This document shows, in pieces, positions 60,976 to 64,000 of a stretch of 64,000 bases of DNA. Under the pieces are notes generated by a model that had not been told where the DNA came from, did no database searches, and saw only the letters and a list, made by a program, of their open reading frames with translations. Positions within the stretch are counted from its first letter, which is position 1; each line of letters opens with the position of its first letter. Source of the DNA: Rhizobium cauense (GTDB lineage: Bacteria; Pseudomonadota; Alphaproteobacteria; Rhizobiales; Rhizobiaceae); NCBI RefSeq assembly GCF_019511525.1, contig NZ_JAEUAT010000017.1, positions 96,141 through 160,140 of the forward strand, in the 5' to 3' direction. A program made the position numbers and the translations under genes.

Positions 60976-61895
60976 TGCTATTTCTCATCCTTCGTCGCCT
61001 CGTGCAGGCAGCCCTGATCCTTCTCGGCGTTGCGGCCATCACTTTCGTTCTGCTCTATGCGCTGCCCGCTGATCCGGCGCGCATGCTGGCAGGGCGCAGC
61101 GCGACTGCGCAAACGGTCGCAAACATCCGTCACGAGCTCGGCCTAGATCAACCTCTCCTGACGCAATTCTGGAGCTATCTACTCCACCTGCTGTCGGGCA
61201 ACCTCGGACGTTCCTACGCCCAGAAAACCGAGGTCTGGACCCTGCTTGCCGCACGCCTTCCGGCAACCTTGACACTCATGCTGGCAGGCATCCTGGTCGA
61301 GGTCGTGCTCGGGCTCGTTCTCGGGACCGTGGCGGCGGTGCGGCGCGGCCAAGCAGTCGATCGGCTGGTGATGATGGCCTCCTTCGTCGGTGTCTCTGCT
61401 CCACAGTTCGTTGTCGCATTGCTGTTGCTCTACGTCTTTGCCGTAACGCTCGGCTGGTTTCCGATGAGCGGCTACGGCACCATCGCCCATGTTGTGCTGC
61501 CGGCCACCACCCTCGGCGTTCTTGGCGCCGGCTGGTATGCACGCATGGTGCGATCGGCCATGATCGACGTGCTCAACCAGGACTATGTTCGCACTGCCCG
61601 CGCCAAAGGCCTCTCGTCTCGACGCATCGTCCTCCGGCACGCCCTGCCCAATGCAATCCTGCCGATCATCGCCATGATTGGCATCGATATCGGACAGTTC
61701 ATGGGCGGCGTCGTTGTCGTGGAGGCTGTCTACGGTTGGCCTGGTATTGGCCAGCTTGCGTGGCAGGCAATCCAGCAAGTCGACATCCCGATCATCATGG
61801 GTGTCACACTGGTTTCCGCTCTCGCCATCGTGATCGGCAACTTGCTTGCCGACCTGATCGCACCACTCATCGATCCACGTATCCGTACTCGTTGA
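60975..61895 (+). CDS. ABC transporter permease, DppB type
   Basis: A 306-residue DppB-family permease with six helices. The N-terminal RRLVQAALILLGVAAITFVLLYALPADP (partly quoted) and the loop NQDYVRTARAKGLSSRRIVLRHALPN (partly quoted) near 200-225 are typical. Its ATG overlaps the preceding stop by one base. It forms the channel with the DppC-type partner. No ATPase gene is present before the window ends. Confidence 0.88.
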   Translation: MLFLILRRLVQAALILLGVAAITFVLLYALPADPARMLAGRSATAQTVANIRHELGLDQPLLTQFWSYLLHLLSGNLGRSYAQKTEVWTLLAARLPATLTLMLAGILVEVVLGLVLGTVAAVRRGQAVDRLVMMASFVGVSAPQFVVALLLLYVFAVTLGWFPMSGYGTIAHVVLPATTLGVLGAGWYARMVRSAMIDVLNQDYVRTARAKGLSSRRIVLRHALPNAILPIIAMIGIDIGQFMGGVVVVEAVYGWPGIGQLAWQAIQQVDIPIIMGVTLVSALAIVIGNLLADLIAPLIDPRIRTR

Positions 61896-61921
61896 CAACA
61901 ACCAAAGAAGGGGAACTCAGC

Positions 61922-63541
61922 ATGTTCAAACGTTTACTTCAGACAACGACGCTCGCGACGATGGTAGCGCTCGCACCGATGATCGTGATGGCTCAGGAAA
62001 CACCAAAACAGGGCGGCGACGTTGTCGTCACCTACAAGGACGACATTACCACGCTTGATCCGGCGATAGGCTACGACTGGGTTAATTGGTCAATGATCAA
62101 GAGCCTGTTCTCGCGTCTCATGGACTATGAACCGGGCACTCCGAATCTCGTGCCATCGCTTGCCGAAAACTTCACGGTCTCTCCAGATGGCCTCACCTAT
62201 ACGTTCAAGCTCCGCAAAGGTGTGAAGTTCTCCAACGGCCGTGAGGTGGTCGCTTCCGACGTCAAATATTCCATCGAACGGGCTGTCGATCCCAAGACGC
62301 AGGGCCCCGGAGCCGGCTTCTTCGGCGCCATCAAAGGTTTCGAGGATTTGACTGGGGGCAAGTCGACGACCCTTGCCGGCATCGAAACACCCGACGATTC
62401 AACAGTCATCTTCCACCTGTCTCGCCCGGACGCGACCTTCCTGCACGTACTCGCCATAAACTTTGCCTCAGTGGTTCCGAAAGAGGCGGTGGAAGCCGCA
62501 GGCGGAGATTTCGGCAAAAAGCCGGTGGGTTCAGGCACCTTCGTCCTGAAGGACTGGACGATCGGTCAGCAGCTCGTTTTCGAGCGCAACAAGGATTACT
62601 TCGTCAAGGACGTCCCGCATATCGACAGCTTCAAGGTCGAAGTTGGCCAGGAACCGCTCGTCGCACTGCTGCGACTGCAGAAGGGCGAGGTCGATATTGC
62701 CGGCGACGGCATTCCTCCGGCGAAGTTCCTCGAGATCAAGAATTCCGCCGATGGCCCGAAGATGATCGTCGATGGCGAGCAGCTTCATACGGGCTACGTC
62801 ACGCTGAATACCAAGGTGAAGCCGTTCGACAACGTCAAGGTGCGTCAGGCGGTCAATATGGCGATCAACAAGGAACGCATCACCCGCATCCTGAACGGTC
62901 GCGCAACCGCGGCAAACCAGCCGCTACCACCGCTTATGCCCGGATATGACAAGGGCTTCAGCGGCTATGCCTATGACGTCGCCAAGGCCAAGGCGCTGCT
63001 TGCAGAGGCTGGTTTCACAGATGGTTTCGAGACGGTCCTGTATTCTACCAATACTGATCCACAGCCGCGCATCGCCCAGGCAATCCAGCAGGATCTAGCC
63101 GCCATCGGCGTAAAGGCCGAGGTTCGCGCGCTGGCACAGGCAAACGTCATCGCCGCCGGCGGCACTGAAGGTGAAGCGCCGATGATCTGGTCGGGTGGCA
63201 TGGCCTGGATTGCCGACTTCCCGGATCCATCAAACTTCTACGGCCCGATCCTTGGATGCTCCGGCGCAGTTGCCGGCGGTTGGAACTGGTCGTGGTATTG
63301 CAACGAAGCTCTCGACAAGCGAGCGGTCGAGGCAGACTCCATGTCCGATCCCGCAAAGTCGGTAGAGCGTACTGCGGCCTGGGGTAAGGTCTTCACCGAT
63401 ATCATGGCCGACGCGCCATGGGTTCCGGTGATCAACGAACGCCGCGTCGTCGCCAAGTCGCTGCGCATGGGTGGTGCGGACAACATCTACATCGATCCGA
63501 CCCGCGTCATCAATTACGACGCCATCTACGTCAACCAGTAA
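61922..63541 (+). CDS. ABC transporter substrate-binding protein, family 5
   Basis: A 539-residue extracytoplasmic binding protein with a signal peptide (about 1-23, ending VMAQ) and an SBP_bac_5 body. GGGAAC and the family start MFKRLLQTTTLATM support ATG 61922. The location between AmiC/AmiR, permeases and an amidase suggests an amide-type or amide-containing ligand. A 24-bp palindrome follows its stop codon. Confidence 0.88.
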   Translation: MFKRLLQTTTLATMVALAPMIVMAQETPKQGGDVVVTYKDDITTLDPAIGYDWVNWSMIKSLFSRLMDYEPGTPNLVPSLAENFTVSPDGLTYTFKLRKGVKFSNGREVVASDVKYSIERAVDPKTQGPGAGFFGAIKGFEDLTGGKSTTLAGIETPDDSTVIFHLSRPDATFLHVLAINFASVVPKEAVEAAGGDFGKKPVGSGTFVLKDWTIGQQLVFERNKDYFVKDVPHIDSFKVEVGQEPLVALLRLQKGEVDIAGDGIPPAKFLEIKNSADGPKMIVDGEQLHTGYVTLNTKVKPFDNVKVRQAVNMAINKERITRILNGRATAANQPLPPLMPGYDKGFSGYAYDVAKAKALLAEAGFTDGFETVLYSTNTDPQPRIAQAIQQDLAAIGVKAEVRALAQANVIAAGGTEGEAPMIWSGGMAWIADFPDPSNFYGPILGCSGAVAGGWNWSWYCNEALDKRAVEADSMSDPAKSVERTAAWGKVFTDIMADAPWVPVINERRVVAKSLRMGGADNIYIDPTRVINYDAIYVNQ

Positions 63542-63559
63542 AGCTCGGCAGGAGCAAAG

Positions 63560-63583
63560 GCCCTCCCGGCGCGCCGGGAGGGC
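63560..63583. repeat. 24-bp perfect palindrome between binding protein and amidase genes
   Basis: GCCCTCCCGGCG is followed directly by its exact reverse complement CGCCGGGAGGGC. The GC-rich stem has no U-tract, so it is more likely an mRNA-stabilising or differential-expression element inside the operon than a terminator. It lies 18 bases after the binding protein stop and 25 bases before the amidase start. Confidence 0.75.
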
Positions 63584-63608
63584 TCTGACAATTCCAGGGA
63601 GATTTGAT

Positions 63609-64000
63609 ATGTGCGTTGCCTGCACCCACACGATCCACCGCGCCCAGCACAATTTCGGCTGGAACAAGGACTTTGCACCTGCGCTTGTCGCCAAATCCGG
63701 TGAGACCATCCATTTCGAATGCCTCGACTCTTCAGGGGGCCAGCTTGGGCGCGATGCGACGATCGACACCTTGAAGAACCTCGACTTCGGCATGATCAAC
63801 CCGGTCTCAGGCCCAGTCTACATCGAGGGCGCCCAGCCCGGCGACGCACTTAAGGTAACGATCCGCCGCTTCGACCCCTCCGGCCATGGTTGGACGGCGA
63901 ACATCCCCGGCTTCGGTCTGCTGGCCGATCAATTCAAGGATCCTGCACTGCATGTCTGGTCGTACGATGCTACCAGCATGGCACCAGCCCTCTATGGGCC
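63609..64000 (+). CDS. Acetamidase/formamidase family protein, 5' end
   Basis: The first 130 residues of an FmdA/AmdA-family amidohydrolase that runs off the window. The start MCVACTHTIHRAQHNFGWNKD is followed by GETIHFECLDSSGGQ and GPVYIEGAQPGDALKVTI, both typical of the family, which hydrolyses formamide or acetamide to ammonia and the acid. AGGGAG precedes the ATG. It is the last visible gene of the amiC-amiR operon and supplies the expected enzymatic output of an amide-sensing system. Confidence 0.85.
   Translation, partial: MCVACTHTIHRAQHNFGWNKDFAPALVAKSGETIHFECLDSSGGQLGRDATIDTLKNLDFGMINPVSGPVYIEGAQPGDALKVTIRRFDPSGHGWTANIPGFGLLADQFKDPALHVWSYDATSMAPALYG

Noticed and set aside
63560..63583. 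Intrinsic terminator after the family 5 binding protein
   Set aside because: The hairpin is strong but is followed by CTCTGACA, with no T-tract, and a co-directional gene with its own ribosome binding site follows at once.
1..64000. tRNA, rRNA, CRISPR arrays, insertion sequences, phage genes
   Set aside because: No tRNA-like cloverleaf, regularly spaced repeat, transposase or phage protein was recognised on either strand by reading; a tRNAscan or IS search could still find small ones.

Overview
This 64 kb window looks like part of a Rhizobiaceae genome (Sinorhizobium/Rhizobium/Agrobacterium-like). The grounds are a rhizobial pha-type K+/Na+:H+ antiporter operon with a PhaA-PhaB fusion, a BcsN-type cellulose operon, an ALA-synthase type hemA, a CtrA-like site, and a high density of ABC importers with catabolic enzymes. 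That density suggests a chromid or megaplasmid, but this is inference. I saw no rRNA, tRNA, CRISPR, IS element or phage gene.

Layout. 1-3820: phaAB (3' end)-C-D-E-F-G, a tightly overlapping multisubunit cation/proton antiporter operon. 4158-13274: cellulose operon bcsN-bcsA-bcsB-bcsZ-TPR protein, preceded by a perfect CtrA-type box. 13587-19398: hemA followed by a two-gene RND efflux system. 19525-28497: two diverged tandem FCD-type GntR regulators and a quinate/shikimate catabolic block (quiC, aroQ, an atypical aroE, a Gfo/Idh/MocA dehydrogenase) interleaved with a polar-amino-acid-type ABC importer. 28794-32550: a DUF3016 protein, then fahA-hmgA (tyrosine/homogentisate degradation) divergent from a marR, with a palindromic operator between them. 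32608-35902: loosely linked single genes (DUF2971, a Tat-type amidohydrolase, a small conserved protein, an MliC-like inhibitor).

36002-46180: a minus-strand operon pairing a LIV-type ABC importer with an aldehyde dehydrogenase, an SDR, a thiamine-diphosphate enzyme and a 2,4'-dihydroxyacetophenone-dioxygenase-like cupin. It looks like an aryl-ketone/aryl-aldehyde catabolic system, and its divergent AraC-type regulator is interrupted by a frameshift. 46767-54730: a dipeptide/sugar-acid-type ABC importer divergent from an FCD GntR regulator, mannonate dehydratase (uxuA) and 5-dehydro-4-deoxyglucarate dehydratase (kdgD). 54811-57316: a hybrid histidine kinase divergent from a NarL-type response regulator. 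57475-58095: a LysE-family exporter.

58264-64000: what I consider the most interesting region. A consensus promoter, a structured leader and a strong intrinsic terminator precede amiC-amiR (amide sensor plus ANTAR antiterminator), a peptide-type ABC importer and the start of an acetamidase/formamidase gene. Together they suggest an amide-uptake operon under RNA antitermination control.
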